Below the pieces are notes generated by a model. It searched no databases. It worked only from the letters and a program-made list of their open reading frames with translations, and had not been told where the DNA came from. This document shows positions 48,811 through 60,649 of a stretch of 64,000 bases of DNA, piece after piece; position 1 is the first letter of the stretch; each line of letters starts with the position of its first letter. The stretch is from Daphnia pulex. Lineage: Eukaryota; Arthropoda; Branchiopoda; Diplostraca; Daphniidae. The stretch spans positions 3,985,501 to 4,049,500 of the forward strand of contig NC_060018.1 in the NCBI RefSeq assembly GCF_021134715.1, given 5' to 3'. Both the position numbers and the translations under genes were made by a program.

Positions 48811-51800
48811 GTCGCTCGAGATTCTATAGTCTTGTTTGTTTTTTAAAACATTCCACTCTTGTGTGTGTAGACCCGCGGTGGTGGATCTGGGCTGCTGGCC
48901 CCGACGATTGATCAGCTACTGCGGGTTTGATCCTCCTGTCGCCTTCAGTTTGTTCTAGCGTGAATCTCAGCGGGAAGCCGTCGACTTTCCCTTTTTGGCT
49001 CTTTGTAAATTCGAATCCCTTTTTTGAAAACGGCGCTCTTTTTCTTTCTCTTCTTCCCCCAACAGCTCTCACACACGACACGCTACTATATAATGTTGTA
49101 GACAACACAAAAGCACAGCAACTGTATATAATCGCCGCAGATGCGGGACTTAAGAAACAGCCAGCGGCTGGATGTTATTCGGATCGCAACGCGGCGCGGG
49201 CGAGTGAGAAAAACACGGGTGCGGGATTGTGCAGCAGAGGTGGTGGAGGAGGCGGGAAGCGCTGTCGACCGCAGAGAGGAAACTGAGGCGCCCACAGGAT
49301 CCGTTCGACATCCAAAGTGTTGGCCCTAGTGCCAGGACAAAATAAGAGAATTATTTTGATAGAGAAAAAAAAAGGGCCGGCTAAATGGAGAGAAACAAGG
49401 GAGAGAGAAAAAAAACGGATGGGCGGAGCTCTTCTGTCGCTGTGTGTGTGCGTCTCATTTCTCTTATCAACCAACTCCACCCCCCCCCCCCCCAAATCGC
49501 CGCTCGTCTTCTTGTGGGTTCTCCTTGGCTCCGCACTCTCGCAGCGCGGGTCTGATGCTGGCAATGATGTCACCTATATGCGGCTCTACGGCGAATTTCT
49601 AAATAGACTTAAGATATTTTCATCCTTCAGAGCAGATGCGAAATGGGAATTTGCCATCCCGTTGACAATCGCATTACTCCTGTGTGGGATAGTTCTAAAA
49701 TCGCCAATATAATCCATTTTCGTGTTTATTGATTCAACTTTTATAAATAAACTAGGTTTTGGGGATCTCGGTTGGAAGATGGTCGCATAGAAATGTTGTT
49801 TATTTCGCCTTGTTTGAGTGAAGGGCAAACAAGCGTTCTAAAATAGCCATCAGACATGACAGTGGGTCTTAAAATATGTAATCGGCTTGTCATCGGCAAA
49901 ACGGTCGGGCGGCCGTGTTGATATTTGTGCAGGCGTCCGACCGACACTTGAAGAACCCTTGAGCGGGCCGACGACTGAACGTCTTGTATAATATATGGCA
50001 TTTTATTAGAGGTCGTAGTGTCTATCTTATTACAGTGTATGCCGTGTTGGGTAACAGGCGCAAATAAGTCAAACTCGACGAAAGATGACAAGAAGTTATT
50101 GCGTTATTTCTAACGAAATGGGGTGGTAGCCCATCTTTTTCTCCTCTTTTTCATTACTGCCGCAAGTATATCGTCTTGCTCCTCCAATATTGAACGTTGA
50201 ACGAAAGTGCCGACTGAGAAACGCGCATTCTTCGGATGCGCTTTTTACTCTTTCTAGACACGTTCTTCCAACACATAAATACTGCCATGCCATGCTCCAG
50301 GGTCAAAAGTTAGTTATCTATATAGAGATGTACTATTATTCTTTCTAGCCTATTTGTAAAAAAAAATTACAATTTCCAACTGGATGCTCGGCTCGGTTCA
50401 ACACGCCAGGAGAGTATATGTAAATATGCATCCATTATAAACGCTAAAGGGGGGAAAACTCCAAAGGAAAAAGAAAAATATAACGAAGGAGGGCGCCTTC
50501 TGTTTTTTACGCTACATTATCCACTACCGTGCGGATAACACGGAACGTCTCAAACTCGAAGCGCAAAGCGGATTGCATTAAGTATAAATATTTTATCTCC
50601 TACATACAGGTCCTAGTACAACATTGTCTAGATCGAACTATCGAACGTCCTATGCCTATTATTCTTCAGTCCCTCGCCCCCGCTTTAATGGTTGTACCGT
50701 ACAGTTTCCCCCCAGCCATAGGGTCTAAGTTTTCGACGTGAATGTCTTGGGGGAGAAAGGAAAGAAGAAAAAGCGAACGTCGAGTATGTGTGTCTGGAGA
50801 AAATACAGATAGCCCACTATAAAAGAGAGCAGACTGGCTTTGGTAAGTCAAAGTATAACGAGACCTCGAACGATAAGAAGAATGCCATTAACGATGGGAA
50901 TTGCGCGGCGTTTCACCTAGATTCAACCGCTGCAATCGTATGCTGGCTCCTGCCATACGGGCCCGCACTAACCTACTCTTTTCACATCATCCTAATAAAT
51001 TTTGGGATGCGCAACTGCTCTAGTATCAGTTCGAAGCTCTCTATAGATATTCACCTAAAAAAAGGAATAAGAAAAAATCAATGGGTTCAATGTTATTGGA
51101 AAATGACGGACCCGCATGTTTGCGCAAAGAATTCCCGATTTGCCATTAGCGAATCGTGTCGGCATTGGTTTGGCTGATTTAATCTCTCTTTTTTTTTAGT
51201 CGCTATACGGCGACAGCACGTCCATTGCGTTTCCAACTATGTCTCCCACGTCGTGATAAAGAAGGGACGACGGCAGCATATCAAAGACGTCTATAATTAA
51301 TAGGCGGAACAAATGGATTCCGGCAGAGAGAAGAGCTAAGCCATTTGGTTCTCTTATTTCTCGGGCGCCATGTCGGCGCTCCAGTTATAAAAACGACGAG
51401 AAGCCAAAATGAATGGGTCGGCGAGAGAAGATAAAGAAAATAACGCGCATATCCATTTTGGAAATAGATGAAATCCGTGAGAGACACAAAGACGGCGAGT
51501 GCTAGACACAAAAAACGACGCGTCGAACATTTGTATTGCGCGCCCTTAATTTGTCTTTCTCTCTCTCTTTTCTCTCGGGAGAGTTGCATATGTGCTGGGT
51601 CTGAAGAAGAACAATACATAAAAACCCACAGCTCTTCCAGCAGTCTTATTCCGACTCTGAGATCCGAAAAGAGAGATAATGCATATGGATGCCCTAGTGC
51701 ACTCGAACTCAACCCGCGCGTCAACAAGCCACGGATATTCTGTTTCCATGGCGCCACTAAAAACGCTTTTTTGCGTTCTTCCTCTCTCTCTCTCTCTAAT

Positions 51801-53038
51801 GTGTGGCCGCCTCAAAAGAAAAACGGATGCCAGTATCTGGCCCGGGCTGATATTATATGTATTATGTTTTTAGAAAAATGACGACGAAAATAGGAAAAAT
51901 GAGTGCAGTCGACGGATAAGAGCAAGCTAGCTTATTCGATTGTTGTTGTTGTTGTGTTGACGTCTTGACTGGATGTACAGGAGTTTGGGGAATGAGGAAA
52001 CGTGTGTTATATCAGTACCGGCGGAGAACGTGAGTGCGCGGAATGCGGTCGTCGTCGTGCATGTTTTCCCATTTGCTTGTATACCACGAACCTCGTTAAC
52101 CCCAGAGCAATCTGCGGTGTATATATACATTGGTCTAGAATCGACTAGAATTTGTTAGGACATTATTTTGTGTTAGAGCAAATCTCGATTGATAAATCGA
52201 TGTGTGGATTGATTAGTCTTGGGCTGTTGGGAGTTTGCTGCTCCACGACAGCGGGGAGAAACAAATGATAATAAAGTGAGATTGAGAGGAAAAATGATCC
52301 ACACGGATTCCAACTGCTGCCCAGCAACTATGTAGTAAACATATTGTTTTCGTGGTAGATAATGTACTAGGACTGTATATGATGTGAGGCATTTTCTTTC
52401 ACATCCCCGATTCCATTATCGACTTAACATTTTTGGCAAAAGGCTATGGGGTTTGTGTGATAAGTGGAATACCAATCTCGCATTCCTGGTTTATCGCAGA
52501 TTTAGCGAATGATAGTTCCAAAAATTAAACTTCCATTCGAAACACTTGTCAAAGACACTGAAGGTTGCGACCTTTCACAAAAATTAGATTTCAATATCAA
52601 ACGGTCACATCTGATATGGTCAGAGGTCGGTCTGGATAGCTAAAATTGCCAAGAGTTGTTGGTGAATTAAGTGGGCGTGACAAGTCCCTTTATCAAAAGG
52701 AAGCAGTTGTCTCACCGGGGATTAGTCACACATTATTAACAAATTCATTTTCTTGTTAATGGGAGGAGATTTTGGGTTTCTCCCAATCGCGCTTGTTTCG
52801 CCATTTTCTAGAAATGGTTAACTCATAGATGCGCTAATCCATCCGATAATTTGAATTCCATCAGGAATTTTCCTGATGGATGGGCTTTGTCATTGCCCAT
52901 ATTACTTACATAATACCAATAATAGTTGTGAATTATCATCATTTTTGTGATTGAACTTGCGTGTATTCACTCCTCGAACCCTCGAACACAACAATAAATA
53001 AAAGCGCATTAGTAGTTACAAAATTATCACACATGATA
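48811..53038. other. Gene-poor region
   Basis: Upstream DNA of the carboxypeptidase, then about 3.5 kb without a supportable gene. It contains a poly-C run near 49481-49493, CT runs at 51548-51575 and 51782-51798, and a short hairpin at 52857-52880. Confidence 0.5.
52857..52880. repeat. Perfect hairpin, 11-bp arms with 2-nt loop
   Basis: TCCATCAGGAA and TTCCTGATGGA separated by TT. It lies about 160 bp beyond the stop codon of the 577-residue secreted protein gene. Confidence 0.75.
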
Positions 53039-54918
53039 TCAACATTTGAAGCCAAAGTACGACCAGATGGAACGTTGAGTCTTAGAAGGTTCTCGTTTAA
53101 CCACTTTGACCGATGGTTCGATTTCATAAGATGGACGGTTTTTCCAAGATTTCTTTGATGGGAGAGACTTGCCTTGGGCTTGGTTTGATTGGCTTTCAAT
53201 TTGAGTAATATTTTCAATTCGTCTCTCACGGTCTGATGGCTTCGACATCTTAACAGCGGGAATCGATGCCTTCGCTGTCTTCGCAATCAACGATTTAGAC
53301 GTACTGGTGGCAGCAATAACTCTCGGGTGAATTGCTGGGTTGTCAAGAACATCCGGGCTAGACATCCGACGAGGAGTTTTGACGATGAAGGATAAAGATA
53401 TTGCTTCCGGCTGGATCCTCGGGACGATGCACGTTACCAAGTAAGGACTATCAGGCATTGGCTCGTATATGTTTCGAATCAGAACAACTTGATAGGAAGA
53501 TTGTCCTTTACCCTTTTCGTTCACGACGGTCCACAATGGCAACTTGACTCCGTTGTTGAACAAATCAATGTCAAGAGGTTTCATTAAGATTAGAGGTTGA
53601 AAGAAACGGGGGAACGACAAATTCATCGCGGCAACAACTTGGAATTCGTTCCAGGGATTTTGCGCGTTGTAATAATCCGACGGAATTGACATGGGAAGAA
53701 AATTCGGCTCAAGTGCCATTGATTTTGGAACTAGGCCGACTGGATAACTCTCTTGTTGAGAATTCAAGTAGTCTTCAGGCAGCATGGTTAAAATTTTGAA
53801 ATTTTCCGGCGCCGTAAACAGTGGCGTCTTCGGATATCTTTCAATGAACTGTTCCAACGAACGGAATAGAATGGATTCGTCGGAGCGAGCGAGAGGAAGC
53901 GGTGACGACGGAGTTACGAAGTCAACAGCTGCGGGTTCTACCAAATGGGCGGCCGGACGGACAGGCTGCTGCCGAGGCTGCTGCGGCAGTTCAATAACTG
54001 GGCTTTGTAACGAAGGCTGACTACTCGTCCGACTATTGGAAATAGCAACTGGAGTGAGTTTCTGAGTGGCAAGGGTATCAGCCAGTGGGTGGAAATTATT
54101 AAGGAGACCTAAACATAGGTACGAGGCCGATGCGAATTGATGGTAGTCAAATGGAATCGCTAAAAGATGGGAATTGATTGGGTTAAAGAAACCTCCTGGA
54201 GATCGTAGTCGTGGAAAGGTATAACTGAGAATGCGGGCGTTGGCTGGTAGAGGCTCTGATTTGAAAATGACAACGAGGGGTTGAAAAGCTTCTGACAAAA
54301 GCTGATCATGGAGAGCCAGAACGAGTTGAAAGACTTCGGGAATTTGAATATCGTCTACCCACAGCATCTTCGAAGTGATTTGTTCACTTTTTGGCAAGAG
54401 GCCAAGGATCTGATGTCCTGGAGTGTTGAACGGAGCAGCTACAACGCTAAAATTTGGAATATATGGGAGGGGCAGCTCTTTGTAGACAGTTGGGCTGAGC
54501 TCTTTCGAGGAATCAGAACTATCACGATCTTCAACATTTGGGAAATCCTGCAAGAAAAATAAATTTCATTAGTTGCTCGATAGTGTGAAAACGTGAATTA
54601 ATTATTTTACCGAAGGACCCATCCTTGTCGCTTCTTGGGGTTCGAAATCAGAAGAGTCAGAGGGAATGAGAACATCAGAAAATGAATCGTCAATGGGCGA
54701 TAGAACCAAATCGAGAGCAATTGCATCCATGAAAGCATCCAATTCTTCGTCAAGTCGATCGAACGAAATTGTTGGAGAAGTCGAGCTACTGGTTATTAAG
54801 AAAGCAACAAAAATAGCTGCTCCGATGGTCTGAATAAATTGAGAAATTTAACAAAGAGAGAAACAGTTAGACTTTTTTTTTTAACTAAACAGTAACAGAG
54901 TAAATGTCTTACCTTCAT
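53039..54918 (-). CDS. Unrecognised secreted protein, 577 aa
   Basis: Exons: 54913-54918 (encodes only MK), 54611-54829, 53039-54547; all phase 0, 577 residues. The joined start MKTIGAAIFVAFLITSSSTS is a clean signal peptide; the first intron splits it after residue 2, as in many arthropod cuticle and secreted genes. No other membrane segment is seen. The mature protein starts acidic (LDEELDAFMDAIALDL, SPIDDSFSD), then runs as Pro/Leu/Phe-rich sequence with recurring blocks of similar style: PLPYIPNFSVVAAPFNTP, NPINSHLLAIPFDYH, PNFLPMSIPSDYYNAQNPW, FPRFFQPLILMKPLDI. The pairs ILGLLPKS / VGLVPKS and EAFQPLVVIF / RFFQPLILMK suggest two diverged halves. A Gln/Pro linker lies between them, and the last 100 residues are basic and Ser-rich, ending SIWSYFGFKC. 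I recognise no family; it may be lineage-specific. Confidence 0.8.
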
Positions 54919-54966
54919 CTTGGAATGTTGGACAGTGAATTAAATGAGCCTTGGCGAGATGAGCAG

Positions 54967-54973
54967 TTATATA
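54967..54973 (-). promoter_or_regulatory. TATA box of the 577-aa secreted protein gene
   Basis: TATATAA on the minus strand, 49-55 nt upstream of the start codon, implying a very short 5' untranslated region. Confidence 0.7.
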
Positions 54974-56246
54974 CCATAGTAGGGTACGTATTCCGTCCCC
55001 TCTTCAAGATTAACAATTTATTCAAAGATAACGGATTCCAAGAACCAATATTATCCTGACATGAAATGACCATATTAATCACTAATATTATCCGCTTATA
55101 CTGAATGTTCCCTATATTTGAAAATAAAATTATCTGTCAGTTCTTCAAAAGAATTAATGGCCAATTAATATCACTTAATTAAAATACTAATCCAGCAGCA
55201 CACTTGTTATGCAGTACTAATTCAATTCAAGTGATAATTTCTGCAGTTTCTAAGCACATCCGGGCTTATAGACTAATAAGAATATGTCTTCAGTTTGCTT
55301 TATCTGTGCGTGTAACAATTAACTTAGTGTAAAAAAAAGAATCCATTATTGATCGTTAGCATTTGGCTGATGATAGCGGTGGATAAAAGTCCTTGTACAA
55401 CATGCACTTTCAAGTTTCAATAACAACACGGGTATTACGTATGCGCACGAAAGACCATGAAGGGCATGCACGCTTAATTTTAACAGCATTAGTTCACGAA
55501 GTTTTATCGTGAATAGTAAGTCATCAGGCACTCTCTTTTTGCTCCAGCAAAAGACGTATTCAAGAATAAAATGATTGAAAGGTCTTATTAATGCAGATCA
55601 AGCGATCAAGTAAACTTATAGCAATTCTAATTAAAGATCGTGTAGAAAAAGGGATCTATTTACAACTTCAGGTCGATTTACATCAACGTCAAATATTTAA
55701 TTCCCACTTAATAAATAAAAAAAATAAAATAGAGCCATTTAAATTGATCTGCCAGCAAATGTTGTTTTATTGATTGTTTGCAGAGAGCATTGCATTTATT
55801 GAATGGTACGTGTAGGTTGGTTAACAATAAAAAAGCACGCATTCCACGAACTAGTCTGAAATTTAAGTTGAAATTCAAGCAGGGAGCAATCAGAGTCAAT
55901 AGTATGTCCCAATCACACAGAAAGGGCACAGCAGTCTCAATCTCGCACACAGAGACGGGCAGACGGCACACGCAGAGGCAAGTTTATTTTGGTAACGTTG
56001 CAACGTCGATGATTAGACGATGCATCATTCTTCTGCATCAAGCGTTTGTGTGTTCAGTGTATTCGTTCTTATAATTTATCACACATTTTGATTGTTTTTT
56101 TTTATAGTTTTTGGTAAGATATAGCTATCCAAAATGAATAATTTTATTCCACAGATTCCCTAGATTGTAATCTATCTTTTGTGTTTTACTAATGTGATGT
56201 AATGACGAGAAACTTGAATGGTGTTATTGCCTCAATTTAAGTAGAC
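54974..56246. other. Intergenic between divergent genes
   Basis: AT-rich, holding the upstream regions of the minus-strand secreted gene and the plus-strand Pep-like gene. No gene is supported; short open frames at 55346-55531 and 55591-56074 show no protein features. Confidence 0.5.
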
Positions 56247-59200
56247 ATGGATCGCCACCGCGGGTCTGGTTACCGGAATCCCTCGTCATCAAACTATTCT
56301 TCTTCAGATTATTCTGGAAGAAATTTTGATAATAACAATCAGCATCGTAGAACCCAAGGTGACAGTCTTGGCTGGTCAGGCGAAAGAAACCCTTATTCGG
56401 CACCAAAAGAGTATGAAAAATATTCTTCATCTGAACGAGGTATTTAATAAATTCAAAATGTTGAAATTGCAAAATTTGATATTTACACAGTTTTTATTAT
56501 AGGTACCAAAAGAAGATATGAACAATCAGGAGATCATAAAAAATCTTACGATCAAGTAAGTGTTTCATTTTTTCTTCATTATTTCTTCTCATGATTGAAA
56601 TCCAATTTTATGAGTTACTTTATTTGGGTCTTTTAGCATTCACATAACCAGGACCCTTATCGTAAATATCATCGGTCTGATGGCAGCCACAGTTTTGAAG
56701 TAAGTGAAATATTCTTTTGCTACTGAATGTGTGTAGGTGCTAGTAGTACTGCATGATATGATGTTTAACAGTTTAAGTGATGTAAAAGGCATTAATCTAG
56801 GAAAATTAATTTTAACCCACAATGAATAAAAATTCAATTCCTGTAAAGTCATGATGAGTCAACCGAACCAAGGAAGGAGATTCATGAGCATTGTCAACTC
56901 TCAAATGACGTATTAAACAAAAAAAACTCTTGCTCCCTAACCCGTAGGGTCGGAGTAATCATCTTCACCACCGCCCGCAATACGAGCAAAGCTCATCGAG
57001 TAGTCGGGGCCGCAACTACTCCTATGAAAACAACCGTTCTAGCAGTCACGACCATGATTCTAATTCTCAAAGACGATTTAATGACAATCGTCGTTATCAG
57101 CAGCGTGGTGCTAGCTCCAGTGGAGGCCACCGAGGAAACGGAGGATTTATTTCATCCCGTGGAAGAGGGCGTGGACGAGGAGCTAATAGAAACCATGGTG
57201 CTGGTTCTCAGAATTCCAAAAACAAAAATTACCAGAGCGAAAAGAATGAGGATTCCTCATCCCCAAATCGGTTGTCTATAGCAGAAGAGTCTGCTTGTGC
57301 TAGCGACGCTCCCTCGGTTTCGCCTAGCCGTCAACCACCAGAAAATAATGTTGATGCAACATCTGACAAAATCGACGCAGTTCATTCGGAGAGCGACAAA
57401 TCAACGAGGTAAATCAAATGCAGAAATGATATAAGAACAAAAAAAAAATATTAAATAAAAAAAAAATGAACTTACAAACATGAACCGAGTTCATCAAAAC
57501 TAAAAGGAAAAAAACTTTAGCCCGGATCAAATCACATGATAACTCTAAAATTACAAACAATTGTGAATTAACATGCACAGAAGCCATACCAAAGTCTTGG
57601 AATTGAACTCTACCAGACGCAATGGAACAGCTGAAATCCATCCGGGGTTCTGAATCTATTCCACAATCTCTGTCTTTCCCCAGCCGTAGTTGATTTATGT
57701 ACCTGCGTTGTTTTTATTACCGCAGTTCCAATTATCAGCTTGTAGATTATTGATTTCAACTCGGGAAACTAAATTAATTTTACTCTTGGCTGAACCCTTG
57801 TTTTTTTTTTAATGTTAAATCGATTTTTCCTAATAATTTGTTTACTCTTTCAGAGAAGAAAAGGATCATGGTCAGGAGAGAGAAATTAAGATTAAACAAG
57901 ATCCAGATGCGACTGCTGACGAAAGTGTAAAAACTGATGATGACCAGCACTCAAGAACAGAAGAAACTGGAAGGAAATCAGAGGTAAAATCTAAAACTAT
58001 CTATTTGAATATTATTTGAGTATATTTTTAAATTATTTGTATAATTCCCACAGAATGAGCGATCTCCGAAAAGGAAGACAACAGTGAAAGAGTTTCCCGA
58101 ACATTTCATCAGATTGCAATGCCCTCACTGTAATCAACGATCGATTACATTTAGAGTAATATCTTGTAATATTTTTTTCTTCTTGTTATTGTAAAATAAT
58201 TATTTTTCACATTTGAAGGAATATATTGTCCATCTTTCTTCGCCACGTCATGCGAAATCGCTTGAAAAGATTTCGCTACAACATCGGATGTCACTTGCCA
58301 AATTGAGAACGCGGCAGCGTAAGGAGCAATCGCAGATTGAGGCTCAAACATCTCGATCATCACACAGAGCTCAAATGAACTTTTGTGCCATCTGTAAACT
58401 CTGTCACAGTGAGAGTCGTCCAAACCACGAAACCACTGAGCTTCACAAGGTATTTTGCCAACTAATCATATTGCATAATTATATCAAAAAGCTAAGCTGT
58501 GTTATCAATTTTGTACTTTTCTTCAGATAATCAAGAACTTTTTAATGCCATATTGTCCAATCTGTCGAGTCAATTTCAAGTCTCGTATGCTTTACGAGAA
58601 ACACGTTGCCACTTTAACGCATATCAAGGTCAGTTGTGCTCACCAATTTAGCATGGGTTTATGCAAATGATTGGCATGTTAATATTTACAGAACAAGGTA
58701 AATATGGAAAAAAGCTATGAACGCCGTCGTGAAGAGGAACGCAAGCACGACAGGAACGGTTTTGAAAAGGACGAACTTGTATTGGATCTCGAAAACTTTA
58801 TGACGCTTGATGCCGTTGGCAGTGTTGATGGTATGTAAAATTGTAAATCAAGTTGCTTTAGATTTTAGTGATGTTTCATTTTATATAAATAGGCGACGCA
58901 GAAAATGGAGTGTCTTTAGAAGAAACTGCTGTCGGTCAGGAGTGTGTCAAGAAAGTTGAAGCATTTTTTTGCGACGTTTGCCAACGATATTTAAGTCGAG
59001 TCGAGCCTTTGGAAAAGGGTCTCGAGTTTCATTGCCGTACCCGTTCGCACCATCGCGCCTATGAAGAACACCAAAACGGACACAAAGAATTTGAAAATTG
59101 TGCAGAGGTGGTCAAAAATAACAAAATTATGATTGGCTGATGACTTATCTATTTGAATTCTCCAATATAGAATGAAGACGGAACAGAGAAAGAACTGAAG

Positions 59201-59496
59201 CGTTCAGAAAGTCAAGAGCTTTTACTGGTTGAGGCGGAAAAAGATATTGGAGAAATATGTGATTTGATAGGTGATGATGATCAAACTCCTGAAGAAGAGT
59301 ATGGCGGTCAAGCTGTATGTAAATTAAAATTTTAGATTTAGAAGAAAATGTCTTTAAGTTTAATGTCTTGTTCCAGTCAGGAGAAGAAAACCGGAATGCT
59401 GAAGAAGCAGATGAAAAAAACCAGGAACATTCTGAAGCTACTGAAATCACTACAAATGAGGATGACTACGAAAAGGATGATTTATCTACCAATTAG
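56247..59496 (+). CDS. Pep: Zinc finger protein on ecdysone puffs (Pep)-like / CIZ1-related
   Basis: Twelve exons: 56247-56439, 56503-56555, 56637-56699, 56948-57408, 57854-57983, 58054-58155, 58219-58449, 58527-58628, 58692-58830, 58893-59107, 59171-59314, 59377-59496; 650 residues, all phases agree. Pep is a nuclear hnRNP-associated protein found at active ecdysone-response loci in Drosophila. The N-terminal 250 residues are Ser/Tyr/Arg/His-rich with an RGG-type box (FISSRGRGRGRGANR). Four C2H2-type (matrin/U1-like) fingers follow: LQCPHCNQRSITFREYIVHL, FCAICKLCHSESRPNHETTE, CPICRVNFKSRMLYEKHVAT and FCDVCQRYLSRVEPLEKGLE...HCRTRSHH. The C-terminus is acidic. Nucleic-acid binding by the RGG box and fingers is expected from the family; the exact orthology is an inference from finger order and layout. 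Convergent with PPIL3. Confidence 0.88.
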
Positions 59497-59835
59497 CCAA
59501 GGAAGGATCAGTACGAGTTCAGAAGATGAATTGTTAACCTCCAAATTGACCTATCCCATTTAAGATGAACACAGAATGTAAAGGCGTCACGTAATGTGCG
59601 CTGAATTAAGGTTGTTTTTCGACTTATTTTCGATGGATTTTCACAATTTCTGCATTGAAGCTTGGTGGATTTTTACTTATGGCATATTAAAATTCACACA
59701 GCTCGACCCTTTTTCATGTCAACTATTGTGTACCTATTGGTGTACTTTGAACATGATATTAAATGAAACAAAAATAATTTCTGTTTTGATGTATAACACC
59801 CACATTCATACATAGCAAAGGAGCAGTTCAAACTT
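59497..59835. other. Convergent 3' ends of the Pep-like gene and PPIL3
   Basis: 339 bp between two stop codons on opposite strands, holding both 3' untranslated regions. No canonical AATAAA was clear on the plus strand. Confidence 0.6.
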
Positions 59836-60649
59836 TCACTGAGCAAGTGGATTGGCATGAATAGTCACACTGTTTAAATGTATATCTTTCAACGGTCGAT
59901 GATTCTTCTGGTTGACCTATGAACGAGGATTAGTTAACTCATTAGTTATACATATAATAATGGAGAAGTTTTATTTACTGGTAGTTTTTCCAATTCATCC
60001 AGCACATCAAATCCATCAATAACTCTAAAAATAAAAAAAAAAATTGTGTTTTAAAAAAGAGCTTTAATTGCTGTAAAAAATAGATAACTTACTTTCCAAA
60101 TATTGTGTACTTCAAATCCAAATGAGGCTGCGGACCATATGTGATAAAAAATTGGCTGCCATTTGTGTTTGGTCCAGAATTAGCCATTGAAAGATACCCT
60201 CGATTTTTATGTTTTAATTCCTCTGTAAACTCATCCTCAAATTTTCTTCCCCAAATAGATGTGCCTCCTTTTCCTGTGTTTGCTGGATCTCCTGTTTGCA
60301 CCATGAATCCCTTTATGTTTCGATGAAACAGGCATCCATTGTAGTAGTTACTGGCACAAAGTGCTAAAAAGTTCTGGATACATAATAAGACACTTGTGCA
60401 GAAAATAATTTTAAAAAATTCATAAAATTCTTAACATTACCTCTGCAGCCCTTGGTGTTACATCACAGAAAACCTCTATCTAAATGAAAATAATTAAGAA
60501 TATGATTTATCTTATTAAGAAATATTTGACAAAATAAATACCTTAATATTGCCTAGATCAGTGTGGAGAGTAACAGACTGGAAAAATTAAAATTTTAAAA
60601 TATTACAAAATTGGAAAAAAAACACATACACAACTCAAATACCAACCAT
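59836..60649 (-). CDS. PPIL3: Peptidyl-prolyl cis-trans isomerase-like 3 (cyclophilin J)
   Basis: Six exons: 60647-60649 (the start codon alone), 60542-60577, 60441-60479, 60093-60373, 59979-60024, 59836-59916; 161 residues, the same length as human PPIL3. It catalyses prolyl isomerisation and is found in spliceosomal complexes. Cyclophilin text is complete: [90 protein letters not shown]. The active-site Arg ([11 protein letters not shown]), Gln/Met and SQFFIT stretch are present; His occupies the position usually held by Trp near the end of the pocket (PQPHLD), as in PPIL3 proteins. The ATG-only first exon is followed directly by GTTGGT. Confidence 0.95.
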
